Notes: generated by a model not told the origin, from the sequence alone. 64,000 nt of DNA from VXNE01 sp965217825 (GCA_965217825.1 OZ244571.1:4588001-4652000); one strand, 5' to 3'; positions 45,197-55,331 are shown, counted from the stretch's first letter. Numbers and translations are program-made.

Positions 45197-45589
45197 TCAA
45201 CGTACTTGGCCCAGGTATTCCTCTATCGCCTTATACATCGCCTGTTGGTCAACTTGGCGCTGCTGCCCGCCTTCCCTGCCGTACTGCCGGCCGGACTGAT
45301 TGCAGATTGCCGCCCAACGCGCGGTGATGTGAAAGCCCGGTAGTTCGAGACATTCCGCCGGCGCGCCATCGCCGGCGCTGATCTCTCCGTCCTTGACCAT
45401 GATGTAGTATCCGGCCACTTCCCGTCCCGCGGGCATCAGCCTCTCCGGCAGATGCGTGTAGACCTCGCTGAATCCCCACGCCATGTCCGCCGGCAGATTG
45501 GCTTCCTCAAGCTGTTTTACGCTCCATGCGCCGCACGCCTCGCACCACTCCCTGGAACCGAATTCGCCGACAGGCTCGATATCGGGCAT
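45197..45589 (-). CDS. Conserved-looking hypothetical protein
   Basis: A 130-residue soluble protein: SREWCEACGAWSVKQLEEAN, FSEVYTHLPERLMPAGREVA, GYYIMVKDGEISAGDGAPAE, CLELPGFHITARWAAICNQS and a basic C-terminus. A CEAC pair near the N-terminus could bind metal or form a disulphide. I do not recognise the family. The start at 45589 (MPDIEPVGEF) is preferred over an ATG 13 codons upstream because of a better ribosome-binding site. The VapB-like remnant lies immediately downstream. Confidence 0.55.
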   Translation of the reverse strand: MPDIEPVGEFGSREWCEACGAWSVKQLEEANLPADMAWGFSEVYTHLPERLMPAGREVAGYYIMVKDGEISAGDGAPAECLELPGFHITARWAAICNQSGRQYGREGGQQRQVDQQAMYKAIEEYLGQVR

Positions 45590-45665
45590 GTTTGACCTCT
45601 TGGCTGGATAGTCGGCAGCATAGTACATCCATCATCGCGCCTGCCGTCTTCATCAAGGAATCCCC

Positions 45666-46751
45666 ATGAGAACGTTCCCACTACTGCGCACGACGGGCTT
45701 GCTCGCATGTCTCGGGCTCGCGGCCGGCGGGTCCGCAGAGACGCTGACCGTGGTGTCCTGGGGCGGCTCCTACGAGCAGGCGAGTCGAAAAGCGATCCTC
45801 GAGCCGTTCTCGAAGGAGACTGGCATCGATATCCGCGTCGAGGTCTACAACGGCGGCTTGGCGCAGGTCCGCGCGCAGGTGGAAACCGGCAAGGTCTTTT
45901 GGGATGTCATCGATCTCGAAATGGCGGATGCCGCCCGGGGCTGTGACGAGGGTCTGCTGGAGTTCGTCGATGTCGGCGACCTCGCGCCCGCTCCCGACGG
46001 CACGCCGGCGGCAGAGGACTTCTTCGAAGGGACCGTGATCGAGTGCGGCGGAGGACTGCTGTTCTACTCCACGATCTACGCTTACAACGCAGATAGCTTC
46101 CCCGACGACAAGCCGTCCACCATAGACGACTTTTTCGATCTCGACCGTTTTCCCGGTCGTCGCGGCATGCGGCGGGCACCCCATGTGAACCTCGAATTCG
46201 CCCTGCTCGCGGACGGCGTGCCGGTCGAAGAGGTCTACGACACGCTCGGCACCCCCGGCGGGATGAGCCGCGCGTTCCGCAAACTTGACACCATCAAGGA
46301 CAGCGTCGTCTGGTGGGAGGCGGGGGCGCAACCGCCGCAGATGCTGGCTGATCGCGAGGTGGTCATGAGCACCGCCTACAACGGGCGCATCTTCAATGCC
46401 CAGGTGATCGAGAAGCAGCCGCTCGTGGTCGTCTGGGACGGGCAAGTGCTCGATTCGGGCATGATGGCCATCGTCGCGGAAACGCCGAACCTCGCGGCGG
46501 CGCGCGAACTGGTGCGCTACGCGACGCGATCCGAGGTCCAGGCAGAGGTCGGCCGGTATATCTCCTACAGCCCGGCCCGGCACTCCGGCACGAAGCTGAT
46601 CTCCACCCACCTGGAGACCGGCGTCGACATGAAGCCGCACATGCCCACCAGCCCGCAAAACATGACCCGCGTCCTGTACAACGATGGGGAATGGTGGAGC
46701 GACAACGCCGATGATGTGAACGAGCGCTTCAGCGCGTGGCTGGCGCGCTGA
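45666..46751 (+). CDS. PotD-type extracellular solute-binding protein
   Basis: Periplasmic substrate-binding component of a polyamine-type ABC transporter, 361 residues. A signal peptide (RTFPLLRTTGLLACLGLAAG) precedes ETLTVVSWGGSYEQASRKAI, the family opening. Other typical parts are VFWDVIDLEMADAARGCDEG, GGGLLFYSTIYAYNADSF, DFFDLDRFPGRRGMRRAPHV and YNGRIFNAQVIEKQPLVVVW. No permease or ATPase genes are nearby, so it is an orphan. The ligand could be spermidine/putrescine or another amine. Confidence 0.85.
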   Translation: MRTFPLLRTTGLLACLGLAAGGSAETLTVVSWGGSYEQASRKAILEPFSKETGIDIRVEVYNGGLAQVRAQVETGKVFWDVIDLEMADAARGCDEGLLEFVDVGDLAPAPDGTPAAEDFFEGTVIECGGGLLFYSTIYAYNADSFPDDKPSTIDDFFDLDRFPGRRGMRRAPHVNLEFALLADGVPVEEVYDTLGTPGGMSRAFRKLDTIKDSVVWWEAGAQPPQMLADREVVMSTAYNGRIFNAQVIEKQPLVVVWDGQVLDSGMMAIVAETPNLAAARELVRYATRSEVQAEVGRYISYSPARHSGTKLISTHLETGVDMKPHMPTSPQNMTRVLYNDGEWWSDNADDVNERFSAWLAR

Positions 46752-46758
46752 CGGCACG

Positions 46759-48420
46759 CTAGTCCGTCACCGCACCCTCGCTTGCCGAGCTGACGAGTTT
46801 CGCGTACTTCGCGAGCGCGCCGCGCGTCGCGTAGGGCGCAGGCGCCCGCCACTGTTCGCGCCGACGCCGCAGCTCGCCGTCGGTCAATTCGACGTTGATC
46901 TGTCGCCGTTCCGCATCGATGGTGATGGTGTCGTTGTCTTCGATCAGCGCTATGGGACCGCCTTCGATCGCTTCCGGCGAGACATGTCCGATCACGAAGC
47001 CGTGGGAGCCGCCGGAGAAGCGCCCATCCGTGAGCAGCGCGACATCGGATAGTCCGCGGCCCTTGATAGCGCTGGTCGGACTCAGCATTTCACGCATGCC
47101 CGGGCCGCCCTTCGGACCTTCGTAGCGCACGACGACCACATCGCCTTCTCCGACGCGCCCGTCCATGATGGCCCGCATGGCCGCTTCCTCGCCGTGAAAG
47201 ACCCTGGCCGCGCCGGTGAACGTCAAACCCTCGTGGCCCGTGATCTTGGCCACCGCGCCCTCCGGGGCGAGGTTGCCGTAGAGGACCACGAGGTGGCTGT
47301 CCTTCTTGATCGGGTTCGCGAACGGCCGGATGATCTCCTGGCCGTCGGGATACGGCGCCACTTCGCCCAAGTTTTCCGCCATCGTCTTGCCGGTTACGGT
47401 CAAGCAGTCGCCGTGCAGCAGGCCCTCTTCCAGCAGCGCCTTCATGAGCGGCTGAATGCCGCCGATCTCTACGAGTTCGGACATGGCATAGCGGCCCGCC
47501 GGACGCATGTCCGCCAGCACCGGCACCCGTTCGCCGACGCGGGTGAAGTCATCCAACTTCAGAGGCACGTCCGCGGCATGGGCAATTGCCAACAGGTGCA
47601 GGACGGCGTTGGTCGAACCTTCGAGTGCTACGCATACGGTAATGGCATTCTCGAACGCCTCGAGGCAAAGGATGTCGGTCGGTTTGATGTCGCGGTCGAT
47701 CAGCGCCCGCACCGCGGCACCCGCCTCAAAGCTGTCGCGGCGCTTGTTGTCGCTGACGGCGTTCTGCGCCGACGAGTTCGGCAGCGACAGGCCCAGGGCT
47801 TCGATGGCGGAAGCCATGGTGTTCGCCGTGTACATTCCGCCGCATGAACCGGGGCCCGGAATCGCCGTCTGTTCGATCTCCTTGAGTTCGATGTCGGATA
47901 CGGTCCCGCCAGCGTGACCGCCGACGGCCTCGAACACCGAGATGATGTCGCGACGCTCGGCGCCGGGCAGGATCGTGCCGCCGTATACGAATACGCTCGG
48001 CCGATCCAGGCGCGCCATCGCCATGGCGCATCCCGGCATGTTCTTGTCGCAGCCGCCGATGGCAACGAAACCGTCGAATCCCTGCGCGCCGACGACAGCT
48101 TCGATGGAATCCGCGATCAACTCCCGCGAGACCAGCGAATAGCGCATCCCGGACGTGCCCATGGCGATGCCGTCGGAGACCGTGATGGTGTTGAATACGA
48201 CGCTCTTCGCCCCCGCCGCATCCGCGCCCCTCGCTGCTTCCTCGGCCAGTCCGTCTATGTGCATGTTGCAGGGCGTTGTCATGCTCCAGGTGGACGCGAT
48301 GCCGATCTGCGGCTTCGAAAAGTCTTCCGGAACAAAACCGACGGCGTGCAGCATCGCCCGGCTCGGCGCCTGCTCGACGCCGTCGACGATGACTGATGAG
48401 TACTTGCGGCTGTCGGTCAT
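46759..48420 (-). CDS. ilvD: Dihydroxy-acid dehydratase
   Basis: Fe-S lyase that forms 2-oxoisovalerate and 2-oxo-3-methylvalerate, the third step of branched-chain amino-acid synthesis. The 553-residue product has the cluster cysteines in GGCDKNMPGCAMA and GSCGGMYTANTMA, plus FDGFVAIGG, VLADMRPAGRYAM and DGRFSGGSHGFVIGHVSPEA. Length matches the family. It overlaps argA by 4 nt. ilvE lies about 4 kb away on the other strand. Confidence 0.96.
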   Translation of the reverse strand: MTDSRKYSSVIVDGVEQAPSRAMLHAVGFVPEDFSKPQIGIASTWSMTTPCNMHIDGLAEEAARGADAAGAKSVVFNTITVSDGIAMGTSGMRYSLVSRELIADSIEAVVGAQGFDGFVAIGGCDKNMPGCAMAMARLDRPSVFVYGGTILPGAERRDIISVFEAVGGHAGGTVSDIELKEIEQTAIPGPGSCGGMYTANTMASAIEALGLSLPNSSAQNAVSDNKRRDSFEAGAAVRALIDRDIKPTDILCLEAFENAITVCVALEGSTNAVLHLLAIAHAADVPLKLDDFTRVGERVPVLADMRPAGRYAMSELVEIGGIQPLMKALLEEGLLHGDCLTVTGKTMAENLGEVAPYPDGQEIIRPFANPIKKDSHLVVLYGNLAPEGAVAKITGHEGLTFTGAARVFHGEEAAMRAIMDGRVGEGDVVVVRYEGPKGGPGMREMLSPTSAIKGRGLSDVALLTDGRFSGGSHGFVIGHVSPEAIEGGPIALIEDNDTITIDAERRQINVELTDGELRRRREQWRAPAPYATRGALAKYAKLVSSASEGAVTD

Positions 48421-49754
48421 GGTTCCTCTTCTTCGTTGCGGGCCGGCGGCGCGGATCGTGTCAAACGCCGGACGAGACTCCTGACTCCCCCGGCTCGCGG
48501 CGCCAAGGATTCGACCATCACCTTGGAGTTGCGCCGATAGTTATACAACGCCTGCTTCGAGGCCGGTAGCGCGTCCATGTCGGCGGGACGGAATCCGCGA
48601 GCGGCGAACCAGTCTTCCGCCTTTGTCGTGAGAACGAACATGCTCGAGGCGCCGCGCTCTCGCGCCAGGGCGCGAGCGTAAGCCAGCAAGCGCTCGCCCA
48701 GGGTTTCGCCGTCCACGCTCGACCGGTGGCTGGGATGCACCGCGACACAGGCGAGCTCGACGGCATCGCCGTGGGGATAGAGCGCGCAGCAACCGATGAC
48801 GATGCCGTCGAGTTCGGCCACATGAAAATGCCCGACTTCGGCTTCCAGGCGATTGCGCGGGCGCCGCACGAGCAGGCCCGCGTCCTCCAGCGGCCTGATC
48901 AACTCCAGGATTCCGGGAATATCCGCTATTTCCGCCGGACGAATGGTTCGATAGTCGCCTTCCGAAATCTGTGTACCGACGCCCTCGGCGGTGAACAGTT
49001 CCCGCAGCAGCGCGCCGTCGGAGCGATAGGAGATCAGGTGGCCGCGAGCGACGCCGCCCCGGGTCGCTCGCAAAAGCGCCGCAAGGTGCGACTGCGAAGC
49101 GGGCAGATAGTCGTTCTTTTCGAGCAACCCGGCCAGGGCCGACGGCGACATCTGGCTGATACCGTTCAATTGCTCTATGGCGTCGTAGACGATGAGCTTG
49201 TCGGCGCCGAGCGTCGTCGCTGTTTCCGCGGCCAGGGACGCGGCGTTCAACACGTAGGCTTCGCCGGCGTTCGAGTAGCCGAACGGCGGCAGAAGAACGA
49301 TGCAGCGCTGGTCTACCAGGCGAGCGATCTCATCCGCGGCGATGCGCCCGGGCTCCCCGGCGAGACGCTGGTCCACGCCCTGGACAACGCCCCGAGGTCG
49401 CGCCGACACCAGGTTGGCGCCGACCAGGACAATGCGCTCGGAGCCGCCCGGCACCGGGGGAGCGAGAGCGGAGAAGTGGGATTCCAGTCGACTGCGAACA
49501 AGGCCGGCGGCGGCTATCAGGGCATCCCTGGACTGCTCGTCCACCACACTGGCCGCATCCGCTCCATCGGCATCATGGACGATGACGAGTTTGACGCCGA
49601 GCGCGTGCAGGAGCGCCAGGTCGCGCACCAAATCCACGAGGTTCGGACAGCCGACGACCTCCGCGTCCAGCAGAACGACGAAGGTCCGCCCGCGATGCGC
49701 GCCGATATAAGGCGTCGCGTCCCGAAACCATCTCGCGAAGTCCGCCGAGTCCAT
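48417..49754 (-). CDS. argA: Amino-acid N-acetyltransferase (N-acetylglutamate synthase)
   Basis: First step of arginine synthesis, acetylating glutamate. The 445-residue ArgA has an N-terminal amino-acid-kinase-like regulatory domain (ATPYIGAHRGRTFVVLLDAE, then LLHALGVKLVIVHDADG) and a C-terminal GNAT domain (ELACVAVHPSHRSSVDGETL, GERLLAYARALARERG). The start at 49754 is the family start. Directly upstream is argE (14 bp gap), so the linear acetylornithine pathway is encoded as a pair here. Confidence 0.95.
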   Translation of the reverse strand: MDSADFARWFRDATPYIGAHRGRTFVVLLDAEVVGCPNLVDLVRDLALLHALGVKLVIVHDADGADAASVVDEQSRDALIAAAGLVRSRLESHFSALAPPVPGGSERIVLVGANLVSARPRGVVQGVDQRLAGEPGRIAADEIARLVDQRCIVLLPPFGYSNAGEAYVLNAASLAAETATTLGADKLIVYDAIEQLNGISQMSPSALAGLLEKNDYLPASQSHLAALLRATRGGVARGHLISYRSDGALLRELFTAEGVGTQISEGDYRTIRPAEIADIPGILELIRPLEDAGLLVRRPRNRLEAEVGHFHVAELDGIVIGCCALYPHGDAVELACVAVHPSHRSSVDGETLGERLLAYARALARERGASSMFVLTTKAEDWFAARGFRPADMDALPASKQALYNYRRNSKVMVESLAPRAGGVRSLVRRLTRSAPPARNEEEEP

Positions 49755-49768
49755 GGTCGCCTCCGAGA

Positions 49769-50920
49769 TCAGGCGTCGACGCAGTAGCGCCCGATCAACC
49801 CTGTCAGCATGTCGACCGCCGGGCGGATGTTCGACGTCTCCAGGTATTCGTCGGGTTGATGCGCCTGGTCGATGGACCCCGGACCGAAAACCACCGTCTC
49901 CATCCCCAGCGCCTGAAAGAACGGCGCCTCGGTGCCGAAGGCGACGGACCCCGACGCGCGGCCGGAGAGCTTCTCAAGCGTTTTCACCAATTTCCCGTCC
50001 GGCGGCGTCTCGTAGGAAGAGACCGGCGGAAACACCGGCGCGATATCGATATCGATGCCCCGCTCGGCGGCGATCGCGCACAGGCGGGCGTCGATTTCGG
50101 CGCGCACCGACGCGCCATCCATGCCGGGTATGAGCCGGAGGTCGATCTGCAACTCCGCACCTTCGCAGATCCGGTTCGGGTTGTCTCCCGCGTGCAGGCA
50201 ACCCAGGTTGAGGGTCGGCGTCGGCACCTCAAAGGCGGGATTGCGGAAGGCGGCCGCCAGTTCGCCGCGATAGGCGATGAGTTCACCCATCACCGCGTGC
50301 ATGGCGTCAAGCGCGTTGTTGCCAAGGTCCGGGTTCGACGAATGGCCGGAACTGCCCCGCAGCTTGATGGACAACATCATGAAACCCTTGTGGGCATGGA
50401 TCGGACGCAACCCTGTCGGTTCGCCGATCACCGCCGCCCGCGCCTTCGGCCTGCCGCTTTCCGCCAGGTATCGCGCGCCCGCCATGGACGACTCCTCGTC
50501 CGACGTAGCGACAAAGGTGAGAGGACGAACGAGGCGCGTGTCCTTCAAGCGTGCCAATGCGGCCAGCGCGATGGGGAAAAAACCCTTCATGTCGCACGCG
50601 CCCAATCCGTAGAGGCGATCTTCGGACTCGGCGAGGGCGAACGGATCCCTGCTCCACCGGGCTTCGTCGCATGGAACGGTGTCGGTATGTCCCGACAGCG
50701 CCAGTCCCTCGCCCGGCGGTCCGAACGTGGCGATCAGGTTCGCCTTGGCGGCGTTTCCCGGCAACGGCATGCGCTCGACAGTGCCGCCGAGGTCCTCAAG
50801 CCAGGTCGCCAGGTGGTCGATGACGCCGAGATTGCTTTGATCCTGCGCATCCGACGTGCAGCTAACCGACGGCGTCGAAACGAGCGTTCGCAACATCTCC
50901 TTGATGGGGGGCAACTTCAT
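49769..50920 (-). CDS. argE: Acetylornithine deacetylase
   Basis: Zinc M20 peptidase-family enzyme that removes acetate from N-acetylornithine. The 383-residue product has LSGHTDTVPCDEARW with the first metal histidine and aspartate, YGLGACDMKGFFPIALAAL, the VATSDEESSMAGARYLAE catalytic glutamates and AFGTEAPFFQALGMETVVFG near the end. The start at 50920 (MKLPPIKEML) follows homology. Grouped with argA and ilvD on one strand. Confidence 0.94.
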   Translation of the reverse strand: MKLPPIKEMLRTLVSTPSVSCTSDAQDQSNLGVIDHLATWLEDLGGTVERMPLPGNAAKANLIATFGPPGEGLALSGHTDTVPCDEARWSRDPFALAESEDRLYGLGACDMKGFFPIALAALARLKDTRLVRPLTFVATSDEESSMAGARYLAESGRPKARAAVIGEPTGLRPIHAHKGFMMLSIKLRGSSGHSSNPDLGNNALDAMHAVMGELIAYRGELAAAFRNPAFEVPTPTLNLGCLHAGDNPNRICEGAELQIDLRLIPGMDGASVRAEIDARLCAIAAERGIDIDIAPVFPPVSSYETPPDGKLVKTLEKLSGRASGSVAFGTEAPFFQALGMETVVFGPGSIDQAHQPDEYLETSNIRPAVDMLTGLIGRYCVDA

Positions 50921-51075
50921 GAGTGGGCGCGCTCGTTGGTCTGATCGGGCGTGATGGCCCAAGGCACGGCATTCTGCCGCAAATACGCGGTCCGTCCAAC
51001 TTCAATCGGACGAGGTTGTCGAACGCCCTCTGGGCGCGCGATCCCCTGGCGAACTCCCGACCAGACCGGTTTTGT

Positions 51076-52065
51076 CTACGCCTCGTTCTGTCGAGTGCTC
51101 ACCGACCCACGGCTCACGCGCCGCAACGGATGCAGCGTAGCGTCCTCGCCGATGATGTACTCGGGAAAAACGACATCGGAGCTGCCGAAGCTCCTTCCCT
51201 TTACCTGGTGGGTATTCGTACCGCTGACAATGCCGAGCGTGCCGTAGGACCTTAGCCCTAAGCGCACCTTGAGCTTGGGGCTCGCCTCATCGAGAACTTC
51301 CTGCAGGCACGACACGCCCCAGTTCTCCTGTTGGCGTATCCACGGCAAACATAACAACATCGAAATGTGCCGTCTCGTATGACCCTCCGTATTGACGCCG
51401 GCGCCGTGCCACACCCTGCCGTCGAACAGGAATATGCCGCCTGCGGGCGCCTCGATCTGTACCGCCATTTCCCTCGGCGGGGGCATCACCTGATACTCGG
51501 CGGGCCAGCGGTGACTTCCCGGCACAACCCAGGTGCTGCCTCGAGCGGGCTTGAAGTCGTCGAGCAGCCAAAAGAGATTGCACGCAGCCGGGAAGTCCAC
51601 CGTTGCGGGGACACTGCCCTGGTCGCGATGCAGTTGCTGAGGCTCGGTGGTCTTGCCGTGGAAAATTCCGCCGTTGATGCTTGAGATGAGGAAGTACTTG
51701 CCGAGCAAGAACCCTACAAGTTCGTCCGTCTCCGACCTCTCAACAAGCGCCAGGATTTCCTTGCCCTTATTCTGCATATTCGCAACGAGTTGCCTGGGCC
51801 CTACCGCGTTTCGAGGCGCGAGATCGCCCAGGGCGCGCTCGGCGGCGGCCTGGCGGCCCAGCTTCGCTCGCAAAGCATCAACTTCGGCCTCGGTGAGAAC
51901 GTTGGTGAGCCGGCACAATCCATACTCGCTCAGGTCACGCTTCGCCTGATCGATGTCTGCCGTGTAGTCCGGTAGCGGCAATGCGACCGGCGGGTCGAGA
52001 ATCGGTGAAGGTTCGTAGCCCGTTTGTCTGTGAGCAGCCCGATGGGGCGTCAGGGTCACCCCCAT
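51076..52065 (-). CDS. Phytanoyl-CoA dioxygenase (PhyH) family protein
   Basis: Fe(II)/2-oxoglutarate oxygenase-like protein of 329 residues. N-terminal YGLCRLTNVLTEAEVDALRA is the usual PhyH opening; metal ligands are His and Asp of QLHRDQGSVPAT and His of WHGAGVNTEGHTRR, with the arginine that binds 2-oxoglutarate in HTRRHIS. Such enzymes hydroxylate small molecules, lipids or secondary metabolites. It stands alone. The substrate cannot be inferred. Confidence 0.87.
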   Translation of the reverse strand: MGVTLTPHRAAHRQTGYEPSPILDPPVALPLPDYTADIDQAKRDLSEYGLCRLTNVLTEAEVDALRAKLGRQAAAERALGDLAPRNAVGPRQLVANMQNKGKEILALVERSETDELVGFLLGKYFLISSINGGIFHGKTTEPQQLHRDQGSVPATVDFPAACNLFWLLDDFKPARGSTWVVPGSHRWPAEYQVMPPPREMAVQIEAPAGGIFLFDGRVWHGAGVNTEGHTRRHISMLLCLPWIRQQENWGVSCLQEVLDEASPKLKVRLGLRSYGTLGIVSGTNTHQVKGRSFGSSDVVFPEYIIGEDATLHPLRRVSRGSVSTRQNEA

Positions 52066-52339
52066 AACTTGCCTCCCAAATTTCTCGTCACGACTCTCCG
52101 CTGAGCCGCCGTGTTCCTTCGGATTATAGGCCCTCCACCAGCCCTGCGCGTGCCATCAATGGCCTCGCCACCACCGGTACCGGTGCCCGAGGGCGGAACG
52201 GTCGTTCCTACTTCCGGCTGGCAAGCTTGGCGTACTTGCCGCGCCAGCGGCCAGGTCCACAGGATGGTAGGTGGGCTTGGGCGGGGGTAAAGCACGGCGC
52301 CCGCAAGGGCGACGGACTTTATGGCGCTACATTCGTACA

Positions 52340-53338
52340 ATGGCCGCCTTCCGCCGGGCTATGCGTCAATCGGCGAGCGTCGATAGGAACAGGACAGTGG
52401 TTGCTGAAGACACATCATTCGCCGATCGCAACGGCTTCATCTGGATGAACGGCGAAATCGTCGCATGGCGCGATGCGCGGGTGCACGTGCTTACGCATAC
52501 GTTGCACTACGGGCTTGGCGTCTTTGAAGGCGTGCGCGCGTACGCGACGCCGAACGGTCCGCATATCTTCCGCCTGCACGACCACACCGACCGGTTGTTC
52601 GACTCGGCGCACATCGTGAATATCGACATTCCGTATACGCGGGACGAATTGAACGCCGCGCAATGCGAAGTATTCGCCGCCAACAACCTTGCCGAGGGCT
52701 ACCTGCGCCCCCTGGTCTACCTCGGCTCCGAAGCGATGGGATTGCGCGCCGAATCGCTGTCGGTCAACGTCGCCATCGCCTGCTGGCCTTGGCCCGATTA
52801 CATGGACCCCGAATCGCGCGAGCGGGGCATACGCGTGCGGACATCTTCGTATACGCGTCATCATGTGAACATCACCATGTGCAAGGCGAAGGCGAACGGC
52901 AACTACATCAACTCCATACTCGCGCTGCGCGAAGCGCTCGACAGCGGCTGCGACGAGGCCCTTCTGCTCGACAACGAGGGCTACGCCGCGGAAGGCAGCG
53001 GGGAGAATCTGTTCGTCGTCAAGCGCGGGGTCATACACACGCCGGAACTGACATCCTGCCTGCCCGGCATCACGCGGGACACGATCCTGACCTTCGCCCG
53101 CGAACTGGAGATCGAGGTGATCGAGCGCCGGATTACACGCGACGAGATTTACATCGCGGACGAAGCGTTCTTCACCGGAACCGCCGCCGACGTATTGCCG
53201 ATTCGCGAACTGGATGGTCGGTCCATCGGCAACGGCCGCAGAGGGCCGATCACCAAGACGCTGCAATCTCGATACTTCGACCAGGTGCGGGGCCATCGCC
53301 AGGCGCATCCGGAGTGGCATACCCGGGCCATGCAGTGA
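52340..53338 (+). CDS. ilvE: Branched-chain amino-acid aminotransferase
   Basis: PLP class IV aminotransferase that makes valine, leucine and isoleucine. About 332 residues: FIWMNGEIVAWRDARVHVLT, HTLHYGLGVFEGVRAYATPN, VNITMCKAKANGNYINSILA with the PLP lysine, and DNEGYAAEGSGENLFVVKRG. I give the ATG at 52340; an ATG at 52361 or GTG at 52397 would remove extra N-terminal residues and the last fits the family best. The waaF GTG start overlaps its stop, the same ilvE-waaF order seen in Pseudomonas. Confidence 0.93.
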   Translation: MAAFRRAMRQSASVDRNRTVVAEDTSFADRNGFIWMNGEIVAWRDARVHVLTHTLHYGLGVFEGVRAYATPNGPHIFRLHDHTDRLFDSAHIVNIDIPYTRDELNAAQCEVFAANNLAEGYLRPLVYLGSEAMGLRAESLSVNVAIACWPWPDYMDPESRERGIRVRTSSYTRHHVNITMCKAKANGNYINSILALREALDSGCDEALLLDNEGYAAEGSGENLFVVKRGVIHTPELTSCLPGITRDTILTFARELEIEVIERRITRDEIYIADEAFFTGTAADVLPIRELDGRSIGNGRRGPITKTLQSRYFDQVRGHRQAHPEWHTRAMQ

Positions 53339-54333
53339 GAGCCAACGGCGGTAGGAAAGTCCTCGTTGTCGGGCCAGCCTGGGTCGGCGACATGGTCATG
53401 GCCGAAGCCGCGGCCGCGAACTTACGCGAGTCCGGCGCGGCCGTGCACATGCTCGCACCGGCGGCGACAGTGCCGGTGGCGAAGCGGATGCCCAGCATCG
53501 CCGCCGTGCACGAGCTGAATACCGGACACGGCGAACTCGCGCTGGGCGAACGCCGCCGCGTGGCGCGTGCGTTGAGTGAGGAATGCTTCGATCAGGCCAT
53601 CGTCCTGCCGAATACGCTCAAGTCCGCCTTCATCCCGTGGTTCGCCCGCATACCGAAACGCACCGGCTTTCGCGGCGAACACCGCTATGGGCTACTGAAC
53701 GACATGCGGCGCCTGGACCCGGAACGCCAACCGACGATGGTGCAGCGGTTCGTCGCACTGAGCGACGGCGCGTACCGCCGACCCCGCCTGACGGCCAATC
53801 CGGCGAACCTCGACAAGCAACGGAGGGCGCTGGACCTCCCCGAAGCGAACCACATCGTTGCGCTGTGTCCCGGCGCGGAGTTCGGCCCCGCCAAGCGCTG
53901 GCCAGTGGCGCATTTCGTAGAGGTCGCCGCATATTGCGCGAAGCACGGCGCATCGGTCTGGCTGCTCGGCGCCGAAACGGATGTGGCAGCGTGCGATGCC
54001 ATCGCCACCGAGATTCCCGAAGCGATCAACCTGGCGGGGCGCACGGACCTGGCAAACGCCATCGATCTCCTGTCGGGCACCGACTGCGTCGTCGCCAACG
54101 ATTCCGGCCTGATGCATGTCGCCGCGGCCCTCGGGCGTCGCGTCGTCGCCCTGTTCGGCTCAACTTCTCCCGACTTTACGCCGCCCCTGGCTGCCGATGC
54201 GATTGCGCTACGCGAACTCCAGCCATGCAGCCCTTGCTTTCAACCGACCTGTCGCTTCGACCACTACAAGTGCCTGGTGGACCTTTCCCCGGCTCGCGTG
54301 ATCAAGGCCATCGAGCCGTGCATGTCCTCCTAG
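53335..54333 (+). CDS. waaF: ADP-heptose:LPS heptosyltransferase II
   Basis: Adds the second heptose to the LPS inner core at the inner membrane. The 332-residue GT9 protein begins VLVVGPAWVGDMVMAEAAAA and contains VALCPGAEFGPAKRWPVAHF and NDSGLMHVAAALGRRVVALF with SPDFTPPL. The start is a GTG overlapping the ilvE stop by 4 nt. waaC overlaps its 3' end by 16 nt. Confidence 0.93.
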   Translation: MRANGGRKVLVVGPAWVGDMVMAEAAAANLRESGAAVHMLAPAATVPVAKRMPSIAAVHELNTGHGELALGERRRVARALSEECFDQAIVLPNTLKSAFIPWFARIPKRTGFRGEHRYGLLNDMRRLDPERQPTMVQRFVALSDGAYRRPRLTANPANLDKQRRALDLPEANHIVALCPGAEFGPAKRWPVAHFVEVAAYCAKHGASVWLLGAETDVAACDAIATEIPEAINLAGRTDLANAIDLLSGTDCVVANDSGLMHVAAALGRRVVALFGSTSPDFTPPLAADAIALRELQPCSPCFQPTCRFDHYKCLVDLSPARVIKAIEPCMSS

Positions 54334-55331
54334 TCAAGCTTTCGTCGCTCGGCGACATCGTGCACACGCTACCCGCGGTGGAGGACGCAGCACGCCGCGG
54401 AGTGACCTTCGACTGGGTCGTGGAGGAAAACTTTGCGGCGGTCCCAGCCTTGCATCGCAGCGTCCGCCGTGTGATTCGCGCGGCCCTGCGCCGATGGCGA
54501 AAGCCGGGCGAGAGGCGCGCAAGCGAGATCCGCACATTTGGTCGGAACCTCCGCCGCGAACGCTACGATCTCGTCATCGATGCCCAGGGCCTGATCAAGA
54601 GCGCCCTGGTCGGATTCGGGTCCCGAGGACGCGTTCGCGCCGGATTCGACCGAACCAGCGCGCGCGAACCCGCCGCCGCGCTGTTCTATTCCTACCGCGC
54701 CGCCGTCGCCAGAAACTCCCACGCGGTGGAGCGCGTCCGCCGTTTGTTCGCAGCCGCAATCGGCTACGACTTACCCTCGGAAAAGCCCGCATTCGGGCTC
54801 GACATCCAGAAGGAGACCGAGCGTTACTGCGTGCTCGTTCACGGCACCACCTGGGAATCCAAACATTGGCCCGAAGCGTTCTGGACCCACATCGCCGAGC
54901 GCGCAATGCAAGCCGGGCTGACGCCGCTGTTGCCTTGGCTGTCCGAGGCGGAGCGGCGTCGGGCAGAAACCGTCGCCAGCCAGGTCGACGGTGCCCGCGC
55001 GGTTGGGTCGATGCCACTCGATGCCGTGGTCGACCTGCTGGCCCGCGCCAGCGCCGTCGTCGGTGTCGACTCCGGGCTGTCGCACCTCGGCGCAGCGCTC
55101 GGCCGCCCCACGGTGGGGTTGTTTGGACCAACGGACGTGAGGCTCACGGGATGCGTGGGCAGTCGCGCCCGGAACATTCAAGGCGACATCGCATGTGCGC
55201 CGTGCCTCTCCCGGCGCTGCCAGTATCGAGGCGAAGCGTTGACCTGGCGCGGAGAGACCGTGGAACCCGCCTGTTTCGCGCGCCTCAATCCGGACCGCGT
55301 CTGGACGCAGGTCGCGGAGTTGCTCGCGTGA
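54318..55331 (+). CDS. waaC: LPS heptosyltransferase I
   Basis: Transfers the first L,D-heptose to Kdo. The 337-residue GT9 protein starts VHVLLVKLSSLGDIVHTLPA, contains DLVIDAQGLIKSALVG, VLVHGTTWESKHWPEAFW and VDSGLSHLGAALGRPTVGLF with GPTDVRLTG. The GTG at 54318-54320 is the only start that keeps the conserved N-terminus. It overlaps waaF by 16 nt and waaG/P by 4 nt, so the LPS block is tightly coupled. Confidence 0.93.
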   Translation: MHVLLVKLSSLGDIVHTLPAVEDAARRGVTFDWVVEENFAAVPALHRSVRRVIRAALRRWRKPGERRASEIRTFGRNLRRERYDLVIDAQGLIKSALVGFGSRGRVRAGFDRTSAREPAAALFYSYRAAVARNSHAVERVRRLFAAAIGYDLPSEKPAFGLDIQKETERYCVLVHGTTWESKHWPEAFWTHIAERAMQAGLTPLLPWLSEAERRRAETVASQVDGARAVGSMPLDAVVDLLARASAVVGVDSGLSHLGAALGRPTVGLFGPTDVRLTGCVGSRARNIQGDIACAPCLSRRCQYRGEALTWRGETVEPACFARLNPDRVWTQVAELLA